Shown here piece after piece: positions 1 through 11,533 of a stretch of DNA of 64,000 nt. The notes under the pieces were generated by a model. The model made no database searches and was not told the DNA's origin. It saw nothing but the letters and a program-made list of their open reading frames with translations. Numbering within the stretch: position 1 is the first letter of the stretch; every line of letters begins with the position of its first letter. A program made the position numbers and the translations under genes. The stretch is from Poriferisodalis sp965116245 (lineage in GTDB: Bacteria > Actinomycetota > Acidimicrobiia > Acidimicrobiales > Poriferisodalaceae): contig OZ220497.1 in the NCBI GenBank assembly GCA_965116245.1, forward strand, positions 124,001 through 188,000. The letters are read 5' to 3'.

Positions 1-715
1 CCGCTTCGCCGCCGCGTTGCGAGATAGCGGAGTTTCGATAATTGCTGAGATCAAGCGGCGCTCACCCTCCCGTGGGACGATTCGGGCCGACACCGACGCA
101 GCCGCGCTCGCATCGCAATACAAGGCTGGTGGTGCCGCCTGCCTGTCGGTGTTGACAGACGCAGAGCGGTTCGGCGGCTCGCCAGCGGACTTGCAGGAAG
201 CGAAAGCCGCGACCGGTCTCCCAGTTTTGCGCAAGGACTTCCTGCGCACACTCGACGATGTACGAGACAGCCACGCTATGGGGGCTGACGCGATGCTCGT
301 CATCCTGACCGACATTGACCACGCCGAGCTGCCTGTCATGCAAGAACTGGCCTTGTCGCTTGGTGTGGATGTGCTCACCGAAGTACGCGACGAAGCCGAA
401 TTGTTTGCGGCAGTTGAGCTAGGTGCATACATGATCGCGATCAACCAGCGCGACAACCCCAAGTCGGCTGAGTTCACTGTTGATTACAACAAAGCAGCGC
501 GCATCAGCCAGCGTTTCGAAGAGATCGAAGACCACGTCCTGCTCATAGCAGCGTCCGGCATCGGCGTGCCTGGAGGCACATCGATGCGGGCAATTGCCGA
601 AGCCGGTTACGACGCAGCTCTAATCGGTGAAGCTCTCGTCACCGCTGAGGATCCCGCTGGGTTGCTGCAAGATTTGAGCGCGGAAGCAGATGTTGCCTTG
701 CGCACATCAAGTTAG
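1..715 (+). CDS. trpC: Indole-3-glycerol-phosphate synthase-like protein, 5' end outside window
   Basis: The family closes the indole ring of tryptophan precursors, converting CdRP to indole-3-glycerol phosphate in a (beta/alpha)8 barrel. The frame is open from base 2, so the gene begins upstream and the TTG at 17 is not a credible start. IAEIKRRSPS, LRKDFL and LTEVRDEAEL carry the Glu, Lys, Lys and Glu positions used in catalysis and binding. The strand that normally reads ESG reads AASG here (codons at 547-558), so a conserved Glu is Ala, and the usual GINNR reads AINQR. No other trp gene lies downstream; the next genes are a VOC protein and a hydrolase. It is a TrpC homologue with good confidence. 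Whether it is the tryptophan-pathway enzyme or a diverged paralogue is open. Confidence 0.82.
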   Translation, partial: RFAAALRDSGVSIIAEIKRRSPSRGTIRADTDAAALASQYKAGGAACLSVLTDAERFGGSPADLQEAKAATGLPVLRKDFLRTLDDVRDSHAMGADAMLVILTDIDHAELPVMQELALSLGVDVLTEVRDEAELFAAVELGAYMIAINQRDNPKSAEFTVDYNKAARISQRFEEIEDHVLLIAASGIGVPGGTSMRAIAEAGYDAALIGEALVTAEDPAGLLQDLSAEADVALRTSS

Positions 716-759
716 GTATCAGCACCAGCATCAAGACAACGGGGAATACGGGGGACATC

Positions 760-1320
760 ATGGGGCTTCATCATGTGGCGTACGCCACCAAAGACCTGGA
801 AGCAACTCACCGCTTCTATGAAGAGCTGATGGGCTTCCCGCTAGTCCATGCCGAACAGGACACACGGCCATCACCCGAAGGTGGCCCCACAGGCCATCTC
901 AAGCATGTCTTCTACGACATCGGAGATGGAGAGTGCATCGCTTTCTTCTACGTCCGTCACATGGGTGAAAGCGCCGACTACAGCACCGACCTCAGCACCA
1001 CAGTGGGGCTGCCGGTGTGGGTCAATCACGTGGCTATTCGGGCTACACCGGAGCAGCAGCGCTCGGTGCAAGAAAGAATGTCCGCAGCGGGCGTGGACGC
1101 GCTCATGGTGCTGGATCACGGGTGGTGCAAGTCGCACTACTACTTGGACCCAAACGGCATCATGGTCGAGTTGTGTGCCGACACGACCGGCATTCAGCCC
1201 GACCCCGAGGGGGCACTAGCGGTGTTGCGTGCCCCGCTGCCCACCGGCGACTCAACTACCGGCGCTTCAACTACCGGCGCTTCAACTGCTGGCGCTTCAA
1301 CTGCTGGCGCTTCAGCCTGA
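760..1320 (+). CDS. VOC-family (glyoxalase/extradiol dioxygenase fold) protein
   Basis: This 186-residue protein has the vicinal-oxygen-chelate fold. It opens with GLHHVAYATKDL, has a second half opening with WVNHVAIRA, and ends the fold with YYLDPNGIMVELC. The two His and the Glu of these motifs are the usual metal ligands. Family members include extradiol dioxygenases, glyoxalases and isomerases, and the substrate cannot be told from sequence. ATG at 760 follows a GGGGGAC ribosome site. The C terminus is four tandem copies of a 5-residue unit (TTGAS/TAGAS) ending at the stop, so the tail looks like a recent repeat expansion outside the fold. The following hydrolase gene begins 33 bases on and may be co-transcribed. 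Confidence 0.8.
   Translation: MGLHHVAYATKDLEATHRFYEELMGFPLVHAEQDTRPSPEGGPTGHLKHVFYDIGDGECIAFFYVRHMGESADYSTDLSTTVGLPVWVNHVAIRATPEQQRSVQERMSAAGVDALMVLDHGWCKSHYYLDPNGIMVELCADTTGIQPDPEGALAVLRAPLPTGDSTTGASTTGASTAGASTAGASA
1256..1317 (+). repeat. 15-bp x 4 tandem repeat inside the VOC gene 3' end
   Basis: Four near-identical 15-base units encode the TTGAS/TAGAS pentapeptides at the C terminus of the VOC protein. Copies 1-2 and copies 3-4 pair off as identical, which suggests stepwise duplication. The unit keeps the frame and ends just before the stop codon. Confidence 0.85.
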
Positions 1321-1353
1321 GCTGACTAGCCGGATCGGCGAGCAACCCGACCT

Positions 1354-2472
1354 ATGGGCACCGTCCGCGAATTTGTCGCCTTGCCCAGCACCGGTGCGCC
1401 ACGGTCCGGTGTCGGTGGGCATCCTTGCCAGGGTGTCTACTACCGACCTGCTAACCACGAACCGCGTACGGCTCTCATTGCTACCCACTACAACATTGAT
1501 TTCAGCGAGCACTACCTGGCGCACTACATCGCCGAGCGTGGCCTGGGATTTCTCGGTTGGAACACCCGCTTCAGAGGCGCTGAGCCGTACTTTCTGGCTG
1601 ATCAAGCGGTCGCCGACATTGACGTTGGCGTCCGCTGGCTACGCAGCAGGGGCATTGAGTGCATTGTGCTGCTGGGCAACAGTGGCGGCGGCTCGCTCAT
1701 GGCCACATATCAGGCTCAAGCCACCACGCCCAGTCTGACGCCCGAATACAGCCGACGCCAGCTCAGCCCTGCAATCGAGGAACTCGCGGGGGGCGACCTG
1801 TACGTGTCGTTGGTGGCCCACACCGGCCGCGCGGAGGTGCTGACGGACTGGATGGACCCGTCAGTGACTGACGAGAACGATCCGCTCAGCGTAGACCCCG
1901 CGCTGGACCCTTTCGCAGCTAACAGGCCACCACCCTTTGAAGACACGTTCGTAGCCGCGTATCGAGATGCCCAGCGGGCACGCAACGCCCGCATCACTGC
2001 TTGGTGCAAAGCTGAGCTAGACCGCCTGGCAGCATCCGGGCACCGCGAGCGCCTATTTGTGGTGCCGCGACTGTGGGCCGACTTACGCATGGTTGACGGC
2101 TCTATTGAACCCAGTCGGCGCGAAGTGCCTGGCTGTTATCTGGGGGATCCGCGCCGTGCGAACTACGGGATATTCGGTGTAGGAACGGTTAGCTCGCTAC
2201 GGACCTGGCTTTCTATGTGGAGCCTGACTGATTCGCAGTGCAACATCAGCCAGGCACGCAAAATCACACTTCCGGCAATTGTCATCGATGCCGATGCGGA
2301 CACCGGCATCTTCGCCTCGAACACCGCCAAGATCGTGGCTGCGCTACGCGACCGTCCCGGAGCACCCGAAGTTGAAGCTCACACTCTCGCCAGCGATCAC
2401 TACCTGAGAGAACCACCGAACGCGCGTTCAGAAGCCGCCGACCTTATTGTTGACTGGATACACAGGCACTAG
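1354..2472 (+). CDS. Alpha/beta hydrolase
   Basis: A 372-residue soluble hydrolase. The nucleophile elbow is GNSGGGS (about residues 108-114, GxSxG type), the acid is probably an Asp in IVIDADADTG (about 310), and the His lies in LASDHYL near the C terminus. An insert of about 150 residues between elbow and acid forms a large lid. ATHYN near residue 45 could supply the oxyanion loop. It lies 33 bases after the VOC gene, an arrangement often seen for ring-cleavage or carbon-carbon hydrolase pairs, although no specific substrate can be assigned. It converges with the small metallopeptidase gene 10 bases downstream. Esterase or dienelactone-type activity are alternatives. Confidence 0.75.
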   Translation: MGTVREFVALPSTGAPRSGVGGHPCQGVYYRPANHEPRTALIATHYNIDFSEHYLAHYIAERGLGFLGWNTRFRGAEPYFLADQAVADIDVGVRWLRSRGIECIVLLGNSGGGSLMATYQAQATTPSLTPEYSRRQLSPAIEELAGGDLYVSLVAHTGRAEVLTDWMDPSVTDENDPLSVDPALDPFAANRPPPFEDTFVAAYRDAQRARNARITAWCKAELDRLAASGHRERLFVVPRLWADLRMVDGSIEPSRREVPGCYLGDPRRANYGIFGVGTVSSLRTWLSMWSLTDSQCNISQARKITLPAIVIDADADTGIFASNTAKIVAALRDRPGAPEVEAHTLASDHYLREPPNARSEAADLIVDWIHRH

Positions 2473-2482
2473 TCAATAGTTC

Positions 2483-2887
2483 TTAGTCCCAGCCGAGTTC
2501 GTGCAGTCGGTCGTCGTCAATGCCGAAGTGGTGCGCAATCTCGTGTACGACGGTTACGAGCACCTCCGAAACGACATCGTCCAGGGTCGTACATATCTCC
2601 AAGATCGGCAGCCGATATATGACGATGCGGTCGGGCATCGCTAAGCCGCCGTAGTCGTGACGTTCGGTCAGCGGAATGCCCTCGTAGACGCCGAGCATGT
2701 CGGGGTCGTCGCCGCGGTCTTCCACGAAAATGGCGACATTGTCCATAAGCGAGCGAAGCGCGTCCGGTATATCTGCCAGCGCTTGTTCCACCAGATCAGC
2801 AAAAGCGGTCTCACCCACGTCAAGCACGGCTGCATCATGGCGGACAAACCTCTCGATCCACAGTCTCGATCTATCGTGTTGGGCCAC
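2483..2887 (-). CDS. Small zincin-like metallopeptidase-family protein
   Basis: A 134-residue protein ending in VVHEIAHHFGIDDDRLHELGW. This contains the HExxH zinc motif followed by a second His-Glu pair, as in the minimal MMP-like (DUF1025/zincin_1) family of actinobacteria. The middle segment, DALRSLMDNVAIFVEDR, is also typical. Family proteins are cytoplasmic and mostly uncharacterised, so proteolysis is inferred only from the zinc motif. The gene is divergent from the EthD-like gene with 50 bases between starts and convergent with the hydrolase. The ATG at 2887 is used here; a slightly downstream start is possible because the first 20 residues are not typical of the family. Confidence 0.78.
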   Translation of the reverse strand: MAQHDRSRLWIERFVRHDAAVLDVGETAFADLVEQALADIPDALRSLMDNVAIFVEDRGDDPDMLGVYEGIPLTERHDYGGLAMPDRIVIYRLPILEICTTLDDVVSEVLVTVVHEIAHHFGIDDDRLHELGWD

Positions 2888-2937
2888 GCCACTAGCTGGA
2901 CCAGATAGCGCCTCGGTGTATCACCTAGGTTGCAGAC

Positions 2938-3549
2938 ATGTACGAGTTCGTAGTTACAGGGGACGATCCCAGTATCGCCAGGGCGGTCTCGGCCGATGTT
3001 GGAGGGGTGTGCTACGCAGCCGACCCCGACGACGGTCGCGAGCTGCCGTATCGCACGCTGGTTCGTGCCGTGACCGACAACACTGAACGTCTGGCGCCCG
3101 CCGCCGCTACCGGCCGCTACGTGGCGTTCTCACGCGTCATTCGCGAACGCCCGGTCAACGGGGACCCAGGAACTGCCTCGCCGGGCGTGACTGCGATCTT
3201 CCCGCTGATTCACCACCCGGAACTGACACATGCGCACTGCGATAGCCACTGGCGCGACATCCACGCCCCGCTCGCGTTGCGGCATCATCCAGGAATGTGG
3301 GACTACACCCAACTATCCGTTGTCGCCACTCTGGACGGCCCACCCATTGACGGTTTCGCATTGGTCGCGTTCGCATCTGTCGCCGACCTGCGTGAGAGGT
3401 TCTTCGGCGACGAAAACGACCGCCAGGTCATCCGCGACGACGTCGCCAAGTTCGCCGATACGCAGCGGTCGCCTCGACGGGTGATTGCGACTGAGACGAT
3501 CTACGGGCAACGTCCCCCGTCACCGGCCGGGAATCGGCCACAAGGCTAG
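2938..3549 (+). CDS. EthD-like domain protein
   Basis: A 203-residue protein whose centre (about residues 98-125) has the pattern HCDSHWRDIHAPLALRH, followed by YTQLSV. This matches EthD/dimeric alpha-beta barrel proteins, in which a WxxxH motif and nearby residues line the active pocket. The family includes helpers of ether degradation and polyketide cyclases or decarboxylases. The second part, with FASVADLRERFFGD, also fits that fold. The substrate is unknown. It is followed 43 bases later by the likely start of an MFS transporter, so export or uptake of a related compound is possible. Confidence 0.6.
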   Translation: MYEFVVTGDDPSIARAVSADVGGVCYAADPDDGRELPYRTLVRAVTDNTERLAPAAATGRYVAFSRVIRERPVNGDPGTASPGVTAIFPLIHHPELTHAHCDSHWRDIHAPLALRHHPGMWDYTQLSVVATLDGPPIDGFALVAFASVADLRERFFGDENDRQVIRDDVAKFADTQRSPRRVIATETIYGQRPPSPAGNRPQG

Positions 3550-3592
3550 CCACCACGCAGTCTGGGGCCCTAAGTCTGTTAGCGAATCAACC

Positions 3593-4858
3593 GTGATCTC
3601 TGCTGGGCACGTTGAGACCTTCGGCCGCGCACGCAGAGTCGGCACCCTGTTGACGTTGGCCGCTGCGGCGGCCGTGTCGCAGTCGTTTGGCCGCTTCACC
3701 TACTCGCTGCTGTTCGCAGAACTGCGAGACGGTTTCCAGCTTTCTAACGCCGCCGCTGGAGCGCTCGGTTCGCTGAATCTGCTCATGTACGTGCTGGGTT
3801 CCTTAGTGGTTGCGCTAACGGTGGGACGCACGGGCCTGAGCGGTGCCGTGCGGATCGGTCTCGCTGGCAACATCGTCGGCCTGGCGTTGTTGGCTTGGAG
3901 CCCGAGTGTTGCGATCACTGCTGCCGCTCTCGCGCTGACGGGTTTGTGTGCTGCAGGCGTGTGGATCGGCACACCCGGGCTGGCCGCTGAGCTTGTAGCG
4001 TCCGAGCGTCGAGGTGCAGCCGCTGGCTGGCTAACCGGCGGGGTCGGCAGCGGCATGGTGGTAGCTGCGGCCATTGACGCAATGTTGAGCAGCCCCGGAC
4101 GCACCGACCTGAGCGTCGCAGTGATGCAAGCCGCTGATCTCAGTCATGCGCGCAACGTGTATCGGATCGAAGCAATCATCGGCGCGGCAGTGATGATCGT
4201 TGCGACAATTGCCGTGCGCAAATGGTCAAGCACGCCTGGGCGCATGGGTATGGGGGGCGCACGGGCCGCGCTCGCCAAAGTGCCCCAAGCTGCTCGCGTG
4301 ATCGCTGCGTACGCACTACACGCGTTCGTCATCACGACTCTGCTCACGTTTTTCGTGAGCCATCTTGAGGGCTATGCCGACTTGTTTGACACTCGAAGCG
4401 CTGCTGTGGCCTTTTCGTTTATCGGCATCGGCAGCATCGTCGGTGGCCCAACCTTTGGTCGGTTAGCGGACCGGCTGGGAAGGCGGCGGACAGTCACCAT
4501 CGGTTTCGCTGTTTCGGCGGTTTCGATTGCTGCTGCTACGGCATATCCGGCGCTCGCAATCGGCGGTCCGCCGCTGGCGTGGGGGGCGGCGTTTGTCTTC
4601 GGCACGGCCTTTACCGGCATCATCGCATCAATCGCCGCCCGGATCAGCGACAGCCTGGCGGGCCACGAGTTCGGTGCTGCCTACGGAGTCGCCACCATCG
4701 TATTCGGACTCGGATTGGCTGTCGGGCCACAACTTGGCGGCGTGATCGCCGACCGATTTGGCAGCTTCGGGCCTGTGTTTGGGCTCGCTGTCGCCGCGTG
4801 CATTGCTGGCGTGCTGCTCATGGGCTGGGGAGACGATCCGCCGCCCGCGACTAGCTGA
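3593..4858 (+). CDS. MFS transporter
   Basis: A 12-segment major facilitator, about 421 residues from the GTG at 3593. This start is preferred because the open frame upstream overlaps the previous gene and encodes an unlikely Arg/His-rich leader. After the start come AGHVETFGRARRVG and the first membrane helix. The loop between helices 8 and 9 carries GRLADRLGRRR, the classic MFS loop motif. Other helices are Gly/Ala-rich. The charge pattern fits the YbfB/CynX-like side of the family, but no substrate can be named. It probably shares a transcript with the EthD-like gene. The 43 bases after its stop contain imprecise repeats of TGGCTG/TGACTGG. Confidence 0.8.
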   Translation: MISAGHVETFGRARRVGTLLTLAAAAAVSQSFGRFTYSLLFAELRDGFQLSNAAAGALGSLNLLMYVLGSLVVALTVGRTGLSGAVRIGLAGNIVGLALLAWSPSVAITAAALALTGLCAAGVWIGTPGLAAELVASERRGAAAGWLTGGVGSGMVVAAAIDAMLSSPGRTDLSVAVMQAADLSHARNVYRIEAIIGAAVMIVATIAVRKWSSTPGRMGMGGARAALAKVPQAARVIAAYALHAFVITTLLTFFVSHLEGYADLFDTRSAAVAFSFIGIGSIVGGPTFGRLADRLGRRRTVTIGFAVSAVSIAAATAYPALAIGGPPLAWGAAFVFGTAFTGIIASIAARISDSLAGHEFGAAYGVATIVFGLGLAVGPQLGGVIADRFGSFGPVFGLAVAACIAGVLLMGWGDDPPPATS

Positions 4859-4901
4859 CTGGCTGAGTGGCTGTCTGGCTGATTTGCTGTCTGACTGGCG
4901 A

Positions 4902-5801
4902 TCAACTGAACTCAGGCTCCTCCCACCAGGGGAAGTACTCGGGCAGGTCCTGACTAGGACGCAGCGTGAAATCTGGTGGCCGCTTCTCTAAGAATGAGGC
5001 GACGCCCTCGCGGGCATCGGCGCCACGTCCGAGGTGGAAGATGCCCCGAGAGTCAATCTTGTGGGCCTCCATTGGGTGGTCGGCAGCAAGCATTCGCCAC
5101 AGCATGTGACGGATCACGGTCACCGAAACAGCAGAGGTGTTTTCGGCGATCTCGGCTGCGAGCTTTCGTGCTGTCGGCAGTAGATCGTCGGGCTCGTGAA
5201 GACTGCGCACCAAGCCGCCTTCAAGAGCTTCGGCCGCATCAAAGACACGACCGCTAAAGCACCACTCCAGTGCTCGTGACACACCGACTACTCGTGGCAA
5301 GAAGTACGAGGAGCAGGCCTCGGGCACTACTCCACGTCGGGCGAAGACGAAACCGATGCGCGCCTTGGTTGATGCCAGCCGAATGTCCATCGGCAGCGTC
5401 ATCGTGACACCCACGCCAACCGCTGGGCCGTTGATCGCCGCGATCAGCGGTTTGTTGCACTGATACAGGCGCAGCGTGAGCAGACCGCCGCCGTCGCGCA
5501 TCCACTCCAGCTCACCGTTGGCGCGGCGTTCGGCGGCTCGCGCCGCCTTTTGCTCATCGTTTTGATTGTCAAAATCGAAGGTTGACGGGCCCGCGCTTAG
5601 GTCAGCGCCAGCGCAGTAGCCGCGGCCAGCGCCAGTGAATATCGCAACCCGCACATCGTCGTCGGTATCGATGAGGTCGACAGCGTCAATGACATCACGC
5701 AGCATCTGGCCGTTGAAGGCGTTCAGCCGTTCAGGTCGATTCAGCGTGACAGTCGCTACGTGGTCATCTACCTCGTACAGGATCGTCTCAAATTTCGCCA
5801 T
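4902..5801 (-). CDS. Enoyl-CoA hydratase/isomerase (crotonase) family protein
   Basis: A 299-residue crotonase-fold enzyme. It has the substrate-binding segment TLNRPERLNAF, the oxyanion-hole segment GRGYCAGADLS and AAINGPAVGVGVTM, and the catalytic-Glu loop RRGVVPEACSS. These features point to hydration or isomerisation of an acyl-CoA double bond, as in fatty-acid or aromatic degradation. The C-terminal helix region ending HLGRGADAREGVASFLEKRPPDF is typical. The ATG is preceded by a strong GGGAGGG site. It is the last gene of the minus-strand series running from hpf, 45 bases after ftsX, though it is not a usual partner of those genes. Chain-length specificity cannot be told. Confidence 0.85.
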   Translation of the reverse strand: MAKFETILYEVDDHVATVTLNRPERLNAFNGQMLRDVIDAVDLIDTDDDVRVAIFTGAGRGYCAGADLSAGPSTFDFDNQNDEQKAARAAERRANGELEWMRDGGGLLTLRLYQCNKPLIAAINGPAVGVGVTMTLPMDIRLASTKARIGFVFARRGVVPEACSSYFLPRVVGVSRALEWCFSGRVFDAAEALEGGLVRSLHEPDDLLPTARKLAAEIAENTSAVSVTVIRHMLWRMLAADHPMEAHKIDSRGIFHLGRGADAREGVASFLEKRPPDFTLRPSQDLPEYFPWWEEPEFS

Positions 5802-5846
5802 GGTGCCCTCCCGGGTGAACTCCAGTTTCTGTTCATGTAATCACTT

Positions 5847-6740
5847 TCACACATCTAAGAAGCGTCCGGCTGCAAACGCGGAGCCGATCATCCCTACGAG
5901 CACTCCCGCTATGACCGTTACGAACACCACGGTCGTGAATTGACTCGAAGTGACAACGAACGACCGAAAGAACGCCAGAATCTCCGAACGCGAGAACAGC
6001 CCCTCAACGTGGCCCCGCAACGCCCCCGCCGCAATGGCTCCAATGACACCGCCCGCTAGGCCGTGCAACATGCCTTCGAGCATGAAAGGGAACCGGATGA
6101 AGCTGTTAGTGGCACCGACCAGCTTCATTACCTCAATCTCGCGTCGGCGGGCGAACATCGCCACGCGTATGGAGTTGAAGATGAGCATGACGCTGGTGCC
6201 CGATAGCACCACCGACAGCAACAACACGATGCCCTGGAACGACGTGAACCACGACCGGATTGCATCAACTTCTTCGCGTCCGGTCTGAACCGATAACACG
6301 CCGGGTCGTTGACGGAACTGGGCCGCCAGCGACTCAATCAGCTCGGACTCCGCCGAACGGGGCACCACGCGGTACGAAGCTGGCAGCGCTTCGGGCGATA
6401 CTTGGGCGAGCAGTTCTGGCTGATCGGCCATCTGTTGAGACACCAGCGCGTAGGCCTCATCGGCGCTGAAGAACTCGATGCGGTCAATATCGGGGTGACT
6501 CTGCAACTCGATACCGAGCGCGTCAAGCTGGCTGGGGTCTATCTGAGGGCTCAAGAACACCTCAAACTGGACGCCGCCCTCCCAACGGTCAAGTGCGTTA
6601 CCGCTGGCGTACCCCGCCATCAGCCCCATGCCGACCAACATCACACCTACCGCCACGGTGAGAATCGCAGCGAATGTCAATGTGAGGTTGCGCCGGATAT
6701 TGGTCCAAGTTTCCCGCGCGAAGTAGCGGACGCGGCTCAC
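5847..6740 (-). CDS. ftsX: Cell-division ABC permease FtsX
   Basis: FtsX pairs with FtsE to regulate septal peptidoglycan hydrolases at the division site. The 297-residue protein has a cytoplasmic start (RYFARETWTNIRRNLTLT), one membrane helix, a large extracellular domain (about residues 45-165) and three C-terminal helices around RREIEVMKLVGATNSFIR, a signature stretch of the family. It overlaps the ftsE stop by 4 bases, so translation is probably coupled. In many actinobacteria smpB follows ftsX. Here a crotonase gene follows instead, so the neighbourhood has been rearranged. Confidence 0.93.
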   Translation of the reverse strand: MSRVRYFARETWTNIRRNLTLTFAAILTVAVGVMLVGMGLMAGYASGNALDRWEGGVQFEVFLSPQIDPSQLDALGIELQSHPDIDRIEFFSADEAYALVSQQMADQPELLAQVSPEALPASYRVVPRSAESELIESLAAQFRQRPGVLSVQTGREEVDAIRSWFTSFQGIVLLLSVVLSGTSVMLIFNSIRVAMFARRREIEVMKLVGATNSFIRFPFMLEGMLHGLAGGVIGAIAAGALRGHVEGLFSRSEILAFFRSFVVTSSQFTTVVFVTVIAGVLVGMIGSAFAAGRFLDV

Positions 6741-7471
6741 AAGCTCGCCTCTTCAGCGGGCTGAGGCTGGCTAGGCGTTTGTATCTCGGGTTCGCTGCCG
6801 TAGGAGCCGCGCTGCTCGTCGCGCACCAACTCACCCTGTCGCAGCGCTATCACCCGGCGCCGCATCCTGTCCACGATCGTCCGGTCGTGAGTGGCCATGA
6901 CCACAGTTGTGCCGGTGCGATTGATTCGGTCAAGCAGCGACGTGAGCTCTTGGGAGGTGTCAGGGTCGAGATTCCCGGTCGGCTCATCGGCTAGCAGAAT
7001 GAGAGGCCGGTTGACGAATGCCCGGGCCACGCTGACACGTTGTTGCTCACCGCCCGACAGCTCGTCGGGTAGGCGCCGGTGTTTGTCTTTCAAGCCCACC
7101 AGCTCCAATATCGCTGGCACTTGCTTGCGAATGACACTCTCGGGCCGGCCTATGACTTCCAACGCGAAGGCCACGTTCTGATAGACGGTCTTGTTTGGTA
7201 GCAGTTTGAAATCCTGAAATACCGAACCGATGTTCCTGCGCAAGTACGGAACACGCCAACTATTCAGCTTGGTTAGGTCTTTGCCAGCGACGTGAATGTT
7301 GCCGCTAGTGACGTTCTCTTCACAGGTCATGAGTCGCAACATCGTGGACTTGCCAGAACCCGACGGACCCACCAGGAAAACGAACTCGCCTTTGTCGATG
7401 TTGAGCGTCACTCCGTCGACCGCTCGCGTTTCGCCCTTGTAGATCTTCGTGACGTTGTCGAAACGGATCAT
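6737..7471 (-). CDS. ftsE: Cell-division ABC ATPase FtsE
   Basis: The 244-residue ATPase partner of FtsX. It carries Walker A GPSGSGKST (about residues 35-43), signature LSGGEQQRV (about 138), Walker B LILLADEPTGNLD (about 158) and the H-loop VMATHD. Length matches the family, with a short extra C-terminal tail rich in Gln and Pro. It overlaps prfB and ftsX by 4 bases on either side, giving a tight prfB-ftsE-ftsX unit. It acts at the cytoplasmic face of the division septum. Confidence 0.95.
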   Translation of the reverse strand: MIRFDNVTKIYKGETRAVDGVTLNIDKGEFVFLVGPSGSGKSTMLRLMTCEENVTSGNIHVAGKDLTKLNSWRVPYLRRNIGSVFQDFKLLPNKTVYQNVAFALEVIGRPESVIRKQVPAILELVGLKDKHRRLPDELSGGEQQRVSVARAFVNRPLILLADEPTGNLDPDTSQELTSLLDRINRTGTTVVMATHDRTIVDRMRRRVIALRQGELVRDEQRGSYGSEPEIQTPSQPQPAEEASL

Positions 7472-8592
7472 GCGCGCCCTAGCTGCTCACGACGCCAGCG
7501 CAGATACGCCTCCATCAAGCCGTTTAGGTCGCCGTCTAGCACCGCCTCAACGTTGCCTACCTCACGGTTGGTTCGTAGGTCTTTGACCTGCTGGTACGGA
7601 TGAAGCACGTATGAGCGAATCTGGCTGCCCCACGCAACGTCGCGCTGCTCCCCCGCTAGCTCCGCCACTTCTGCTTCGCGCTCTTGTCGCCGCAAGTCGG
7701 CCAGTTTGGCCGCCAGCATCTGCATTGCCCGATCCTTGTTTTGGTGCTGACTGCGCTCGTTCTGGCATGCGACGACGGTGCCGGTCGGAAGGTGAGTGAT
7801 GCGCACCGCAGAGTCGGTGACGTTCACGTGTTGGCCGCCAGCGCCCGATGAGCGGTAGGTATCAATACGCAAATCGCCTTCGTCAATGTCTACTTCGTCT
7901 GAGATCTCATCCAAGAACGGCACTACCGACAGAGACGCGAACGCCGTGTGGCGGCGAGACTGGGAATCGAACGGCGATATGCGAACCAGCCGATGTACAC
8001 CCCTTTCTGCGGCCAAGAAACCGAACGCGTGGCGCCCCTTGACCAGGAAAGTCGCTGAGCTGATGCCTGCTTCGCCTCCGTCGGTCGCTTCGGTCAGCTC
8101 AACAGTGAAGTCGTTGCGCTCTGCCCAGCGCTGATACATGCGTAGCAACATCTCGGCCCAGTCGCAAGCGTCAGTGCCGCCAGCACCTGAGTTGATTTCG
8201 CACACGGCGTCGTTTTCATCATGTTCGCCGCCGAACAGCGCCATCAGTTCAATGTCGGTTAGCTGGGTCTCGGCGGTGGTGACGATTGCTTCGACTTCGG
8301 CTAGTAGCTCAGCGTCGTCCGCCTCGGCTGCTAGCTCGGCCATCGCTGTGGCGTCGTCAACCTCGGCTCGTGCGCGCTCCCAACGGTTGATGTCGTCGCG
8401 CACACGCGACAGGCGTGTTGTGACCGCTCGGGCCCGATCCGGCTCGTCCCACAGCGAAGGTTCGGAAGCCTCAGTTTCGAGCTGATCCGCCAATGTGCGA
8501 GCCGCGTCGATTCCCAGATACTGCTGGGCTTCGCACACCCGCCGTTCCAATGCCGCCAACGCCTCGGAGAGGTCACTCAAGGTTCTGCTCAC
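7468..8592 (-). CDS. prfB: Peptide chain release factor 2
   Basis: RF2 recognises UGA and UAA stop codons and triggers peptide release. The 374-residue protein has the SPF recognition tripeptide in VRISPFDSQSRRH (about residue 205) and the GGQ motif in RSSGAGGQHVNVTDS (about residue 250). The frame is continuous from ATG at 8592. The in-frame UGA and programmed +1 frameshift found in many bacteria are absent. It lies 9 bases downstream of secA and overlaps ftsE by 4 bases. Confidence 0.96.
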   Translation of the reverse strand: MSRTLSDLSEALAALERRVCEAQQYLGIDAARTLADQLETEASEPSLWDEPDRARAVTTRLSRVRDDINRWERARAEVDDATAMAELAAEADDAELLAEVEAIVTTAETQLTDIELMALFGGEHDENDAVCEINSGAGGTDACDWAEMLLRMYQRWAERNDFTVELTEATDGGEAGISSATFLVKGRHAFGFLAAERGVHRLVRISPFDSQSRRHTAFASLSVVPFLDEISDEVDIDEGDLRIDTYRSSGAGGQHVNVTDSAVRITHLPTGTVVACQNERSQHQNKDRAMQMLAAKLADLRRQEREAEVAELAGEQRDVAWGSQIRSYVLHPYQQVKDLRTNREVGNVEAVLDGDLNGLMEAYLRWRREQLGRA

Positions 8593-8601
8593 GGCGGTGC
8601 C

Positions 8602-11439
<2,838 letters not shown>

Positions 11440-11465
11440 GTTTGCAGGCTACCGCTACCCCGCAC

Positions 11466-11517
11466 GCCCGCTTCGGGCATTATTGGGTGAAGCCTCTTAG
11501 GGCAGCCTGCCTCAGGC
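11466..11517 (-). other. Twin short hairpins between hpf and secA
   Basis: Two perfect 5-bp stems with 3-base loops occur in the 94-base gap: GCCCG/CGGGC at 11466-11478 and GCCTG/CAGGC at 11505-11517. Neither is followed by a T-run on the minus strand, so they are poor terminators. They might modulate read-through or mRNA stability between hpf and secA. This is an inference from base pairing only. Confidence 0.3.
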
Positions 11518-11533
11518 GGGGCGGCCTGCGGTT

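Noticed and set aside
7468..8592. Programmed frameshift in prfB
   Set aside because: The frame is continuous from ATG and has no in-frame UGA.
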